Assembly: GCA_023101725.1 (NCBI GenBank)
Contig: JALJCO010007890.1
Span: 209,501 to 273,500, forward strand
DNA from: Atherinomorus stipes
Taxonomy: Eukaryota; Chordata; Actinopteri; Atheriniformes; Atherinidae
Length of the DNA stretch: 64,000 nucleotides
Direction: 5' to 3'
The translations under genes and the position numbers were made by a program. Below, in pieces: positions 37,718 through 50,588 of the stretch. Numbering within the stretch: the first letter of the stretch is position 1; every line of letters starts with the position of its first letter. The notes beneath the pieces were generated by a model. It ran no database searches and was not told where the DNA came from. It was given only the letters and a program-made list of their open reading frames with translations.

Positions 37718-38228
37718 AGGTGCAGTGTGTAAAAAAAATCTGTCAATGACAGAAAAATGTGATGTATAATTCAAAACTGCGTTTCTATTGATGTGTAATT
37801 GTTTCACTAGAATAGCTGTTATATGTTTATTTTCTGAAAATGAGCCATCTATATCTACTTGTGGGGGGGTCCATATACAGGGAAGCCGCCATATTTGTGC
37901 CACCTCTTTTAATACAATATCCCTAAATGGACACTTTCATGTGAAGTGAGAACTCTCTTAACTTCAAAACTGCTGTACGAGCTTTGTTTAATGGGAGTTA
38001 AAGCACTGTTTAGGTAAGTTTTGCCTTGAAAGGTATCAAAAGTACCCGTTGTACAATGAAAGCTATACTTGATACCACTGGATCCACTCACAGATGAAAA
38101 TATTTTTATGTCCGGGGGAATTTTGGCCACTAATGGTCACCGCACATTCACAACAGTGCTTGGAATATGATATTATTGCTATACCCATCTTTCCCACTAG
38201 ATTATAGTAATTCTTACACACTATACCT
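37718..38228. mobile_element. TTAA-type miniature element, copy 2 (longer form)
   Basis: Flanked by TTAA at 37714-37717 and 38229-38232. Ends are AGGTGCAGTGTGTAA and TTACACACTATACCT. It is collinear with copy 1 (23895-24237) at both ends and through the left half. It carries about 170 bp of additional internal sequence (roughly 37990-38155) that copy 1 lacks. No coding sequence. The pair defines one family and shows that length varies by internal deletion or insertion. Confidence 0.8.
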
Positions 38229-41200
38229 TTAAGTGAGACCTCCTTTTGAAAGTAATCACTTCAGCTGCACACAACTATTTTGTACTTGGAAAGTCTTGAG
38301 AATGCTGAAAACCAGTTTTCTGTCACTGTGTCAAAGTGGCTCCATAAAGTTGACATGAGGGCCAGACTGTCTGTTGGAGTTCAGGAATATGTAAACTGCA
38401 AGTTTGGGCTCTCTCACTGTTTTGTATTTAATTTGGATCAGATTAGATAGAATTATATAATCTAAACATTTGAACTTTTGACTCTGCTGGATAAAAATAA
38501 TAAAAACATAATAAAAACAAAACGATAAATTAGGAATAAATGAGCAGCAAGTAGAACAGATCGATTCAAATACAGAAGCTCAGTGAAGCCAGATGGCTTT
38601 AATCTGTTGTTAGTCAAAGAGAAGAGGATTATATCTTGGTGCATGAACGTAAAAACGCTCCGCTCACAAGGGGGTAATAGTCGGAGAGGATTATCCATCT
38701 CGACCCCCACCCCATTTCTGTGTCTCTTACACACATACACACACCCACACACCCCCACACACACAAAGGAATATGTGCAGCCTTTTAATCTTGGAAGCAC
38801 TACAACTTCCTGTTCTACAGCCAATCAGGACCCCAGTTTCATCCCTTCAACCACTCATGTTCTTTGAGAATTGCTGAAGTCAAATCAAGTCAAATCATAT
38901 CATATATCTTTCCTTATCATCACCTGGCAATTAAATGTCCCTCATCTTTTACAGCAATTAGAAATTAGTTGACATTTTGCTTAATATTTCCATCGTCACA
39001 TCCCCTTTTTAAGCTCAGAACAGTGGACGGGTTTATCTCTGTTATATATGCAGGGATTTAAGAGCTCTTATATATGCTGAAAAGTAACTCACATTAGTCC
39101 AATGTTTTTTCCAGAGACACTTCAAGTTGATCTATTTACTTTTTTCTTCTTTTTCTTTTTCTTCTTCTTTTTCTTTTTTTTTTTTTTTAAAGGAAAACTG
39201 TTATTGGGCAGAAATGACCCACTTTAATGGAAAAGAGAGCAAAGATGAAGAAAAACTCATAATCTGATCAATTTTTCTCTGTGGTAACATGCTGATGTGA
39301 ATATTCAGGTAACCACGAAACACCTTCATACCTCAGCTGTAAATCACTGTCAATCTGCGGTAAGGAGCTCGTCAGCGAATCATTTCTAATGTGGGAATGA
39401 GGGCAGAAGCAGCACGTGTGGCCTACATCAGCTTCTGGAGACAGAGTGCTTCTTCTGTCACTCGTCTTAACTTGGCTGGCAGGAAGTTGCTGTGTGGCTG
39501 TCAAACAAGCATTACTGGGATGCCGATTCAGGCCGATTCCTGTCAAACTGTCACCACGGGCTGAGTTTAATGCTCCGTTTCTGATCACCTCCACCACGGC
39601 AAGCTGAGCTTCCACTCTTTGATATTTTTGTGGTGGGGCTGGTGTTGATTTTGATGGGAGTTTTTGGTTGACAAATGACAGGATACAGGAGCATCCAAAC
39701 ACTCTTGTATCCTGTTGTTTGTTGAATTATATATTCGCAGAAGTTGCCTCTTCTGCCTCTTGACTGCTGATTGAACAGCCTGATTAAGCAATTCAGACCT
39801 TTGTTAGACTCTCCAGGCTCAGCCATTTATTGTCGGTCTACAGCTCATCTTTCTTGTGTATTTCATATCAGAGAGAACAATTTTGGTGGTTGGAAATTTT
39901 ATCAAGCTATATTTGGTTCTCATCCCACCCTGTGGTACAATCTGTCTCTCACACACTTGTGTTTTCTTATCAGGAGTCGATGGCAACAATAGAGATAACA
40001 CAGCTAGGCAATATTAACGGGGTATTGTCTGTTGCTGTTTCATTATCCAGTTAGCTTATCTCTCTGGAAACAATACAGGGACAATGCAAACGCCACAAAT
40101 TATGTATGCCTGCGTAAGTATCCACATGCTCGTCTACTTGCAAGTGGGCATTCAGGGATGGATTTATTTATTTTGCATGTGCATGCACTTTCTGGATGTG
40201 TGGGTCTTTGTATAAGGATTCATTTTTCTGTATGTGTGTTTGCCACCGTATTCACATTGCCTCAGAATGTCTTGACATTGCAGGAGTCAGGAAGCTGGAG
40301 AACAGCCTGTCCCAAATGGAAACTTCTAAAAGCAGCAATGCCAGAACTTGAAACAACTGGTGCATACTGAGTTACAGAGCGAGGCAGGAGGTGTCAGGGT
40401 ACAGTGAGGTGAGGGTAAGTAGATAGAAAAGTTTTATTCAAGTTTTATAGGTTGTAGATGTGGAAAAATGTCTTCAATTGCATGTCTTGGCATCATGACT
40501 TTCACCTTTAGAAGCTTCTTTTGAAAAATTTGAAGGCAGCATTTTAGACAAGGAAAAGATAGAGGGCGTCGATGCACAGGGACCCAAATGGCATGAATGG
40601 AGGTGTCGGATCTCTCAGAGAAGCAGTGTTTTTGTATTTTGTCAGGTGTTTATCTGCCTTTCTTTTTGAGATTGTATGTGATCATACACGTTTTTGTAGA
40701 ACTGTGGGGGCAGATGACCTTTTTTTTAGTTGGTGTGTAATGAATAAGACAAATGCCAGGTTATCTTTTTATTCTTTGTAGAACTTCTGAAAGAAAAGTT
40801 TTCTTACTGTAAATCTAAACTGGGCATTCTACTTAAACAAATCTAAACATTCAGAAAGAGCAAAACTCCATGTGTCAGTGATGAGGGAAAGGTTTTTTTG
40901 GAAATGTTTTGTGTACTTGATTGCATTCTTACACAAAATATTGCATTCTTAAAGAGAAATACAAATGACCAATTGCCTGTTAACAATACTTTTTTTTTTT
41001 TCTGTTATTCAAACGTTCTGCTTGCAAGTCACATGGGCCCACCCATCTAATTATGAGTCAACTGCTCAGAGAATGACACTGTTGTCTTAAATTCATAACC
41101 TTCAGGTGGAAATAATGCTTCTTATCTCGTTTACTGTAGGGTTGCAAAGGAAGAGCAGCAACTGTTTCCTGTTCTTTATAACGCAGAAAAAATGTTGTGA

Positions 41201-44200
41201 TGGTCTACAAATCTAAAAAATCTGTGAAACATTCCATGTTTATAATAGTGAACAATAAATGTTGAGAAAATAAAAGAAAATATCCTCACTTGCCAACTAC
41301 ATCACATAATAAAATTCCTACTGTAGATATGAGACTGAGAGCCAGAAAATATTGAAGAATATGTGAGAAAAGATGAGCGTGAAGTTGATAAAAGAATTAT
41401 GATTAACTTGCAAGAATGCTGTTTCTACAAGTTACCTATACCCGAGTCAGTCTCTGGCCTTGAATTGTTGTTCCTCTTTGTGTACATTTGTGTACAGTGG
41501 TGCAGTGTATTTTTCTATATCCACATTTTACAGTATATAAATCACCAGGTTAGAATTCCCAGAGCACCAAGTTCTGCTTCTGTTTTAAACTTGGCATCTC
41601 CTAGATGTGCACAAACTTTTCTTTGATGCCAGAATCATAAAACACCAGCCTTCCCAGTAATGAAGATGAAAATGACCTCTGCATGAGAGGGTAGAAGGAT
41701 GGCAGTGGATTAAGTTGATAAACTCCCCACAGCTTAAGTCCTGTTTGAGAGTTTTTAACCAGTGCTTGTAAACTGAGGTGTAGCCATACTTTATTTCAGT
41801 TTTAATATGAATTTGGATGTTAATTTTCTTACTTTTTGACTTAAATCAGAAAACACAGCTGATCGAACCTCCTGGCTTGTGTCACTTTTCAGTTCCTCCC
41901 ACTGACTCATGTCCATCAAGCCAATAATGTCACTTAATAAACCTTCCTCAAAGGTGATAACATTCAACTGCCTTGTGAAAAATACATTGACTCAGTTTTT
42001 CAGAGAAAAGCTATGAAACCTCTTTATAGGACTATGCTGGAGCCGGAGATGTTTTATAGGCAGCACTAAGCCACCCTCAGTGAGACTACACTGCTCGGTC
42101 AGTGGTAATGACAGAAAGCCACAGCAATATAAATGACCTATATTCATTTACATTGCTCTAATCTGTTTGGATAAGGGCGGTTACTAAATGCTTAAAGTAA
42201 ATGGGTAGTAAATGCTTTGAAATTGCTCTTGTGTGAACTTCTGTGAAATAAAACAATGAAAAACAGAAAAAGAAACGACAAACACCTCCCACAGCTCCTA
42301 TTAAGTTCAACAGGACGTGGAAAAGAGTAACAGTAAGACAGTGAGGAATAAAGCAGCTGCATATATTTTGATAAAACAAGCACAGAGGATAAAAGATGAA
42401 CAACAAAACTGAATTTAAATAGCATTTTGCAGCACACGACGGTGTCTTGTAAACATAGTTTATTTCCATAAAACTTGGCTGAAGCTCAAAATGCTGCAGC
42501 CCAGCAGTGAATACGCACACAGGAGCCGGGGTGTTTTTGATGGAGAGGGCTGCTGGGTAAAAGCTACGGCTTCTAATACTCACCGGCATCAATCTCCTGC
42601 ATGGACAAACACAAGCAGTGGTTCGTGCAATCCCACATGTTGGCATGGATACAACCTTTCTGGAATCAATTTCAAGTAAGACGCTGTTTTTAATGGGATT
42701 ACAACTTCTGGCTTGCCAGGCTGTGAAAAGTACCTTTGCGTCATTATCAGTATCAGAAAACAATGTTGCAATGAAGTCACCGATAAATCTTTTCAGAGCA
42801 CCGTCAAACCTAATGGAACAGAGTTGATAGATCAGTATTTTTCAGTTCTTTTCTAACAGCTAAATGATTGAGAAGAAGTTTGAGATGTGTCAGCCTCCAG
42901 TTCCTAACTTATTGTATGCAATGGATCCTTCTCCTCTCTGCTGAATGAATGAACAGATGTAAAAATAAAGTATTAGAAATTGTTAAGCAACATACAAGCA
43001 TTTCAGTCAAGGATTTGATAGCCTGGCATCATCTTTGATCTCTAATCTGATCATCCCCATCAGTTTACGTACTGTAGCCTTTTTCTTTCCTGTGTTCTTT
43101 TTCTGTTTGATTTCATCTTTCCCATCCATTTCTACCCTCTATTTACCTTTCTCCCTTCCTCTTTTCCTAGCCACTAATTCAATCACACACCCCCACACAT
43201 AAGTACACCTTCCCTCTGGTGAGTTATCCCCCATGGACGCACACTCTATTACCCAAGATGCACTGTCCCACTGCGCGCCGGCCTTTTCATTGGCCAATAA
43301 AACAACCTGAGCTTTATGGCTCTACCGATTCCAAGTACATCAACCTTAGGGAGCAAGGAAGAGAAAGGGAGTGAACAATGAGGGAAAAATGGAAGTAGTG
43401 GAGACAGAGGAGAAGGAAGAATTGAAAAGGGTGAGGAAAAAAGACTTGGAAAGAGAAAATACTGTTAAGAGAGTAATAAAATGGAAAAAGATCCAGATCT
43501 ATCACCCAACCTGGAGAAAGAGTGACAAGAAAAAAAAAAGTGAATAGTTAAAGAGCTCAGATAGAAGAGAGAGAGACTACAGCCCATAAAAATATAGGGC
43601 GCCATTCATGACTTATAAAATAACAGCCATCGATGTGCAAACCAAAACTGCAGCATTGATGAAATAGATGATATTTTATTGTTCCAGCCCCTGAGCTCCA
43701 GCCTGTATAAATAGCTATTGATTCTACATGTTTTATTCAGCCAGCTGGGCGAACTTTCACGCCAGGGAGACGTCAGCTGCTTGTTCAAGGCGAGGCTCCT
43801 GTTCTGTCAAAGTCTCTGTGCTGCATTTTAGACTGTTGTCTGCGATTGGTTAAAGGTTTTATCCCAGGTTCCTCAATCTGAGAGGCATTTAGTTGTCTTT
43901 GTTCGACCAGGGAAGTGTCAGGAAAGTCAAGGAAAAAAAAACACCACTCATTTTTAACCTTTTCTATTGTAAAGAAACAAAAACTTCATGTTTGTCAAAC
44001 CTCATGGACACAAAACTGATTTTTACATTGTAAATGTGCAGAAAAGCTGCATCAGGTGCTGAGCTTAGAGACCGGGGTGTGTTGTGTTGTCAGCTGGTGG
44101 CAGAAAAGGATACATGTTAACAGGACACAAAACTTGAGCAAAAGCTGCCATTGTCTTGGTTGTTGATGGTTCATTGATGAGTAAAATGTTAAGCCACATC

Positions 44201-44460
44201 AAAATTTTGAATTCTGAGTTTCATAAAGTGTGAACTCATGAAATTATACATGTTCACAAACACTTCAACAGCAAAATTTATGAAGTTTCAATCAGTTTTT
44301 TTTCCTCTAAAAACTTCAAAACCACTGAAATGAAGACATATCCATTTCTTGAACATCATATCTGGTCATTTTGTTTTGATTTCTGTCATTTAGAAGTTTA
44401 ATGCTGTTTTACAAACTGATGCTGTCACCCTGGATACTGCGATGGCTCACATTCATGTTG

Positions 44461-45840
44461 TTCAGATTCAGATTCAGATTTATTTTCACCATTGTGTAAT
44501 ACACATAGGAATTTGTTTTGGCAAGAACAAGTGTGCGTTCCATCAGTCAGGCCATTTTCCACATATACCATGCAACCAAACACACAAAGACACCATTCAA
44601 AAAATAAATAGAATTATATTAGCAGGTAAAGTGCATTAGTGATCAGTCCAGTTGTGCAACACAATAGTCAATTTTTCTGGTACCCCTAAGGGTCTGGAGA
44701 TAAAGGGAAACCAGCATCCGTTAGCAGCCTAGCTGCTGAGGGGAAAAAACTGCGTTTGTATCGCTCTGTCTTGGCCCCCAGATGCCGCATCCTTCTCCCA
44801 GAGGGGAGCAGGGTGAGGAGGCCGTGGCCAGGATGGGAGGGGTCGGCCATGATCTTTCTTGCCCTCCTCAACGCCCTTAAGTCATGCAGGGACTTGAGGG
44901 AGGGCAGGGGACGGCCGATCACCCTCTCTGCAGAGCGTATCACCCGCTGCAGCCTGATGAGATCTTTTGCAGCTGCAGCGGGGAACCAGGTGATGATGGA
45001 GTGAGTGAGGATGGACTCTATGATGGCTGTGTAGAACTGGGTCATCATGGCCCTCGACAGTCTGTATTTCCGCAGCTGCTGAAGGAAGTACATCCTCTGC
45101 TGGGCCTTTCCCAGGAGGGTGTTGGTGTTTTGTTCCCACTTCAGGTCCCCTGGAGATGGTCAGCCCCATTGCAGGACTCCACAGAGTTCACCTGGATGCC
45201 TTCCAGCTCAATGGGGAGGGCCGGGGATGGGTCCCTCCTGAAGTCCACCACCATCTCCACTGTCTTCAGAGCATTTAGCTCCAGGTTGTTGGTGTTACAC
45301 CACACCCGCAGCCGCTCGATCTCCCTCCTGTAGGCCGACTCATCCCCCTTGGAAATGAGGCCTACCAAGGTGGTGTCGTCTGCAAACTTCAGAAGCTTGA
45401 CCGACGGGTGGAGAGAAACACAGCTGTTGGTGTAGAGGGAGAACAGTAGTGGGGACAGGACACAGCCCTGCGGGGAACCGGTGCTGGTGGACCTAGAGCT
45501 GGAAATGACCTTCCCCAGCTTCACCCGCTGGGACCTGTTAGTCAGAAAATCCATAATCCACCTGCATGTGGAGGCAGGTACTCGCAGCAGGGACAGCTGG
45601 TGCTCCAGGACAGATGGTAGTATGGTATTGAAGGCCGAACTGAAGTCGACGAACAGGATCCTGGCATAGCTGCCGGCAGTGTCCAGATGTTTTAAGGTGT
45701 AATGCAGAGCCATGTTCACGGCGTCCTCCGTGGATCTGTTCGCTCTGTATGCAAACTGCATGGGATCCAGCACAGGGTCAGTGATGCGCTTCAGATGGGC
45801 CAGGACACTTCCCAACACTTCAGAGTCAACTTTCTTGGAG
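44461..45840 (-). mobile_element. 5'-truncated L2/Rex1-like LINE
   Basis: A non-LTR retrotransposon on the minus strand. Its 3' end is the tandem tail (TCTGAA)n, seen in plus orientation as TTCAGATTCAGATTCAGATT at 44461-44480. Its 5' end is lost near 45840, the usual outcome of incomplete target-primed reverse transcription. Between them lie the reverse transcriptase palm and the C-terminal region, described in the next entry. GC content is clearly higher than in the flanking intron, suggesting a fairly recent insertion. A separate RTE-type fragment abuts its 5' side. Clade is judged from the RT motifs and the post-RT segment; CR1 is the alternative. Confidence 0.85.
44686..45818 (-). pseudogene. 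LINE reverse transcriptase, palm and C-terminal part, frameshifted
   Basis: RNA-dependent DNA polymerase of a non-LTR element. The frame 45141-45818 holds, in order, QFAYRANRSTEDAVN, motif A ILFVDFSSAFNTI with the first catalytic Asp, motif B STGSPQGCVLSPLLFSLYTN and motif C LLKFADDTTLVGLI with the FADD active site. EIERLRVWCNTNNLELNALK follows. The reading frame shifts near 45100. The C-terminal region resumes at 44686-45093 with YFLQQLRKYRLSRAMM and a long basic tail, typical of L2/Rex1 proteins after the RT domain. The endonuclease and the fingers of the RT are missing. The active-site residues are intact, but the shift and truncation make it non-functional. Confidence 0.85.
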
Positions 45841-45924
45841 AAGTGGAGTCATGTGATTCCTCCTTTACTGTTGGAGTTGACTCTCCGAGTGAGATTGTGC
45901 ATACAGTATAAGGTGCTGAAAAAC

Positions 45925-46170
45925 GTTTCCTTCTCTGGATGGCTGGGCATGACCAGAAAAGCAGCTCCTGCTTGAAGTAGCTCCTTCGTGCTGAAAGTCA
46001 GATGCTGAGGAGTTCAGACGTCTTGTTTGAGGTCTCCCGGTCAGCTGGTCACCTCACTTTGAAGGTTTCTCTGGGTTGTCCCACCAGGAGGAGACCCTGG
46101 GGCAGACCCAGAATACACTGGAGGGATTATATATTCCTTCCCCAGGGAAATATCACTTGAGAAGAGGGAT
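45925..46170 (+). mobile_element. Fragment of an RTE/Rex3-like LINE
   Basis: CTCTGGATGGCTGGGCATGA, then GAGGTCTCCCGGTCAGCTGG and TTGTCCCACCAGGAGGAGAC, CCTGGGGCAGACCCAGAATA, CACTGGAGGGATTATAT. This matches the order of the familiar fish LINE segment (GTCCCACCGGGAGGAGGCCC, GGGGAAGACCCAGGACACGC, TGGAGGGACTATGTC) near the end of RTE-type ORFs. It is diverged, oriented opposite to the adjacent L2-like copy, and lacks a reading frame. Confidence 0.6.
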
Positions 46171-46617
46171 GTAGGACTTTCCCTCCTGGGCCTCTTCGCA
46201 TTCCAACTTTGGATGATACAGCTACACTGAGACTTCAACTCAGCAACTGAACCAATCAGTTACAGCTGAAAATATGAAACCATCATAGACACAGTAATCA
46301 TTTCTGAGATGTGCTTTATAAAGAACATGTGGACTTGTTAACATTTGTTCTTTAAACTAAATTATATTTATGTTGCAAGACGCCCTCTTTGTTCAACAGA
46401 AACTCAAAGAGAATCCTAACCTATACACACTCTCTGAGGAAGAAACTAACAGCCTGCAGGAAGATTCCCTCAGAGACAAGCAGCCACCAGCTAACAGACG
46501 TTTGCTCCAGAGTTCAGGAGAAAAGCTTTTATTTATTTATTTATTTATTTTTTAAGCTCTAGAGGATGGCAAGTTGGGAAAAAATGTAGTTGCATTCGGC
46601 GTGGGAGTTTATTTGTT

Positions 46618-46792
46618 GTACTGGACGAATCGACTTGCCAGAAGTGATTGGATTATGTCTTCAGGAGTAGAAAAAAAACCTCAACTTTGTGTGTGAACTT
46701 CACTCCTGACAACTTCACGAATGTCAGGCAGTAAAGTTTTTTTTTTTCTTCTCGGGAATTACTTCTGAAACCTGACACAGTTCCCACTATAA
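46618..46792 (+). pseudogene. THAP zinc-finger domain remnant
   Basis: Three hallmarks of a THAP domain occur in order but in shifted frames. First is a helix-like WTNRLARSDW segment. Next comes FVCELH and, one base out of frame, PDNFTNVRQ (the VCxxHF...F part with a zinc-binding Cys and His). Last is ELLLKPDTVPTI near 46755-46791, which corresponds to the AVPTIF box. THAP domains bind DNA in P-element-type and Kolobok transposases and in host THAP proteins. Stops and frameshifts show this one is dead. No transposase core was recognised next to it, and the first CxxC pair is not evident. It is most likely a transposon fragment. Confidence 0.5.
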
Positions 46793-48935
46793 AAACGAGC
46801 ATGGACAGACAACAGCACCGGTGAGAGAAACACATCTCTCAGCTCAATGCTAACTGTTAGCCTATGATTTGTTTGCTAATTTACTTACTTGTCAGGGGTC
46901 TCTGTGGTACTTCTGTGGTAGTGCGTGTACTTCAAACTCCATGTCAGACTCTGGGTCGAGCGCATACAGCTTCATAACAGGCTGGCCCATTTTATCCCGT
47001 CGATCGGAGTCCGATTATCCATCAATGTTGACAGATAACATCCATGTGAGCTGCCGGTGCCGGTGTTACAAAAATTCTGTGACCCTTCAGAATCAGTGTC
47101 TCTTCCGGGACGACGTCATGAAATGGGTGTAAAACATGTTGCAATTGGTCGACAGCTTCATGGTTCAGTACAGTCAGCCATCTTACTTCCGTGTTGGAAA
47201 TTAGACGCATAGAAAAACTAATATTTAACACCAAATTAGTTTCTATAGTGGCGATGGGAAAATATTTAGCTTATAAATGCCTGTTTTTGACTTTTGGAAC
47301 GTTTGAAAAGCATGATACAGCTCTTTTAATAAAACATATAGCATACTGTATTGTGGTCTTAGAGGGAATTACTATTGTTATATTTGACCACTGCTAGCCG
47401 ATGCATTTTGTTTAGCAGCTTCTTTAGTTGCTGACTACACATGCATGTTTAAGACAAGGCACAACTTTTCCCAAAACGTGTCAAACAGCATCACAGCAAA
47501 TTTAACATGATAAATACTGTTGCTGATAGGGTAGCGTGCTCCTTCAGCCTCCACACAGTTTGAGGATTGCTTCGCGCTGGACGACATCTGATTTTCCGCA
47601 GCTCTGTAAAAACAGAAGTCACCTGAATCCTACAGTTGAAGTAATGCAGAAGAGCTTCAGGCAAGACCTCAAGAAAATGTTTTTTTATGGATTTGTGGAT
47701 ACAAGAAATCCCTGCGGTAACTGAAAACAGTCAGAAAAACAAAACTGACTAAATGAACTAATTCTAAATGAAATAAAATAAAAACCTATTGCTCAGCTGA
47801 GCTCATCTAAGTGTTAGATAGCAGAGCATTACTCCCTCCTAACATCAAACTTAACCCAGCCACTGTACATTAATATCCTTTCACTTTATTGCAACAAGTA
47901 AAGCTTTAGTTTTTGCGTCTTTCCCTTCTTCTACCTTCTCCCCTTTTTAATTCCTCTGTCTCTTTTTGTAATTCTCTCACGTGTCCATGCAAACAGTCAC
48001 ACGTTCACGCATCAACATTCACACATCAGTGTTGCAGCCTGCAGGCCTGGCGAAAGCGAGGCACCCAGCTGTCAGTCCTTTTGATTTGAGTCTGTTAATG
48101 GAGCGACGAGGGCCGCCTGACATCCACGAGTGTGAAGTGCTGAGATGGTCCTCATGCTGGCTCACCACAAAAACACTCACCCACAGATGCACACTTCCAG
48201 CCTCCCAGATTCTCATTTCATGCAAACATCCATCAACATCACTTTATTTTTTCTGTCTCATTTCCATTTGCAGTTTGCCTTCACTTTCTTCTTTTTAATC
48301 GGCTTATTTACTTCCATCACTTTCTCGTCACTTACTGATTTGTTCTTGTTTCATTCATTTGTTGCATTTGAATAAAATTAGCTTGTAAATTGATTTTTTT
48401 TAATTGACCCAACTACGTGAGTACGTCTGTCTCATTTCCAACATGCCAGATAATCAGTCCCTCCATGATGTCCCCGTGTCTTCGCACATGACAGGTATTC
48501 TCTGGTGATGTTTTGTGGGAGGAAAAATATTTGTCAGCTGAGGTCTGTTGTTTGTTTTTCACCACACTGTTGCATTATGGTACCAAGTAGCTTACCTGCA
48601 CTTTCATGTTGAACAAATTATCTTTAGTCTGTGTTCATTTTTTGGCAGTTGTGTAACAGACAAAGAGAAGGGGTAACATATAGTATACATGCCTCAGGAC
48701 TGAACCTAGACCAGCTGCAACTGTAGCATTTGTATGTGAGGTGGCTCCTCAACCAGTTGAGAAAACAACCTGCTCAGATGCTGGAGAAATGCCATGTATG
48801 GCCTTTAGCAGCGATTTTAGACATCAGATGCAACAAAGTTCTTTCTCACACATCTGCACGATGATAATCAGAAAGATAGAGGTACAATAAAGTTGATGCA
48901 TATGTATCAGGTAACACAAACTAAAAACATAAAAA

Positions 48936-49193
48936 CCAACCCATAATGGGTTATTTTTGACCCACTGCTGGGTTAGAAAGGGACTAACTTATTTCTGGGT
49001 TACTTCGACCCAGAAAATTGGGTTATTTTTTTTTACCCAACTTTTAGGTTGAATATTTGACCCAGGAGTTGGGTTATATTGACTACAATGTTGGGTTATT
49101 TTAACCCAGAAGTTGCGGCAACAACCCAACATCCCAAAGGTCTGGGTTGAAATAACCCAGAATCTGGCTGGTCCCTTTTCAACCCAGGAGTTT
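48936..49193. repeat. GGGTTA / AACCCA palindromic repeat tract
   Basis: About 17 occurrences of TGGGTTA-like words or their complement TAACCCA within 260 bp, in alternating orientations (for example AACCCATAATGGGTTATTTT, GTTGGGTTATTTTAACCCAG). Many local hairpins are possible. The spacing is irregular, so this is not a simple tandem satellite. It resembles the interior of a known class of fish interspersed repeats, but I cannot name the family. Confidence 0.7.
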
Positions 49194-50539
49194 GACGCAG
49201 GAGTTGTTGCTTGGAGGAGTGCTGAGCTTTCACAAAGTTACTTTAGCATTGCAGTGATTGGACTTAATTCTTTAAGATGTGCAGAACTCACAAGGATTGG
49301 CTGAATTTGTGTAAATAGTCTCAATTGCAGCATTGCTAATTCCTGGAGAGAATGGATGATCTAATACTGGCTCTGGTGTCAGACTGTATCATAACATAAT
49401 GCTCTGGCTACATTTAGTGACATTAAAGGCGCTATACCTGATTTTGCACATTTGCGAACCGTGAGCGAGCTGAACAGTGTAGTTTGAACTGTAAGCCCCG
49501 CCCCAAACTGTTCTATTTTTATGTTTTTTTTTCTTTTTTGTTATTATAGATTTATAGTTTGTCATAACCTGGCTGACCCCTCTCAACATGATTTTTATAT
49601 GCAAAGTGGAGGAAAGATAGGATGATCTCATCTCAAAACTGTTCTTTGTCATCACTTTGCCAAAGGTGCCAGGTGTGTAAACTGGCCCAAATCCTGCCCA
49701 GTAGTCCTCAATCTCAGGTTTTCAATCAGCCTCATGCACAAATGCAGTGAGATGAATGCTTTCATCTCAGGGATGGTGACATCATACCAGCCATGAAATC
49801 TGGAGTTTGGTTGGAGTTGGTGTGTGTCTAGGTTCTGTTGAGCATATCTGTTTCAATTGTGATGAGGTTCCAGAAATATTTATCCAAAATCAGAGACAGG
49901 AAGTCACGTGCACGAGCATCTGTGAGATCCTCATGTCTGTGATATCCCACACAGGCTCGTCAGAGTCTTTCAGCCATTCATGGATCACTTCCTCAACTCT
50001 CAAACATTCCCAGCCATCATCAATTACTCCCATATTTTGATTATCCCCTCTTCTGCCCACACGTTCCCTCTTTCTTTCATCCATCACCGCGGCGGAGAAA
50101 ACTTTCACAGTCATCAATGTGCTTTCTGATAGCTTCTGCAGCACGAGCGCGCGCTGCAATATCAGTCACTCGACTCTGACGAGGGCTGATCGTCCCCTTC
50201 TAATCATGATCAGCAAAGATCAGTGCAGCACCTCGTCTGCACTCTAAAGGCCTCTGGGCCTTTACAGTGTTTTTTATTCTAGTTTTTTATTCTAAAAGTC
50301 GCGATCTGTCTCTCACTCTTTCCAACACGCTGCTGCTTTCGCCTTTTCTCTCTCTCTCCCGCGCTCTGCAGCTCCGTGCGCAGACAGCTGGCGTCGGGTT
50401 TCAAACCTTTATTTTTCCGATTTTTTTCATATGAACACACTCAAAAATGACACCAGAACTGACGCTGTATGTCGTGGCAATGTAGTGAAACCAAGCAGTA
50501 ACAGTACAAGGCTGTAGATTTAAAGATACGGTCTGTTAT

Positions 50540-50588
50540 ATTCAGTAATGTCGGCTGTCGCAATAATGCGACTTTGGCGCCTAGAGGG
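50540..50588. mobile_element. piggyBac-like right terminus
   Basis: Reads GTAATGTCGGCTGTCGCAAT, AATGCGACTTTGGCGCCTAG, AGGG and then TTAA (50589-50592). Reversed, this is TTAA-CCCTCTAGGCGCCAAAGT. CCCT at the tip next to TTAA, and a subterminal palindrome (GTCGCAATAATGCGAC), are characteristic of piggyBac elements. I did not find the matching left end, so the full extent is unknown; the moderately GC-rich block back to about 50090 may belong to it. Confidence 0.55.

Noticed and set aside
42158..42763. 201-codon minus-strand open frame, the longest that is not a transposon
   Set aside because: No recognisable domain, low-complexity Phe/Leu-rich C-terminus, no splice or start context, and a shorter overlapping frame on the same strand. 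Consistent with chance.
48936..49193. GGGTTA words as an interstitial telomere repeat
   Set aside because: Words alternate in orientation with irregular spacing; telomeric arrays are unidirectional and regular.
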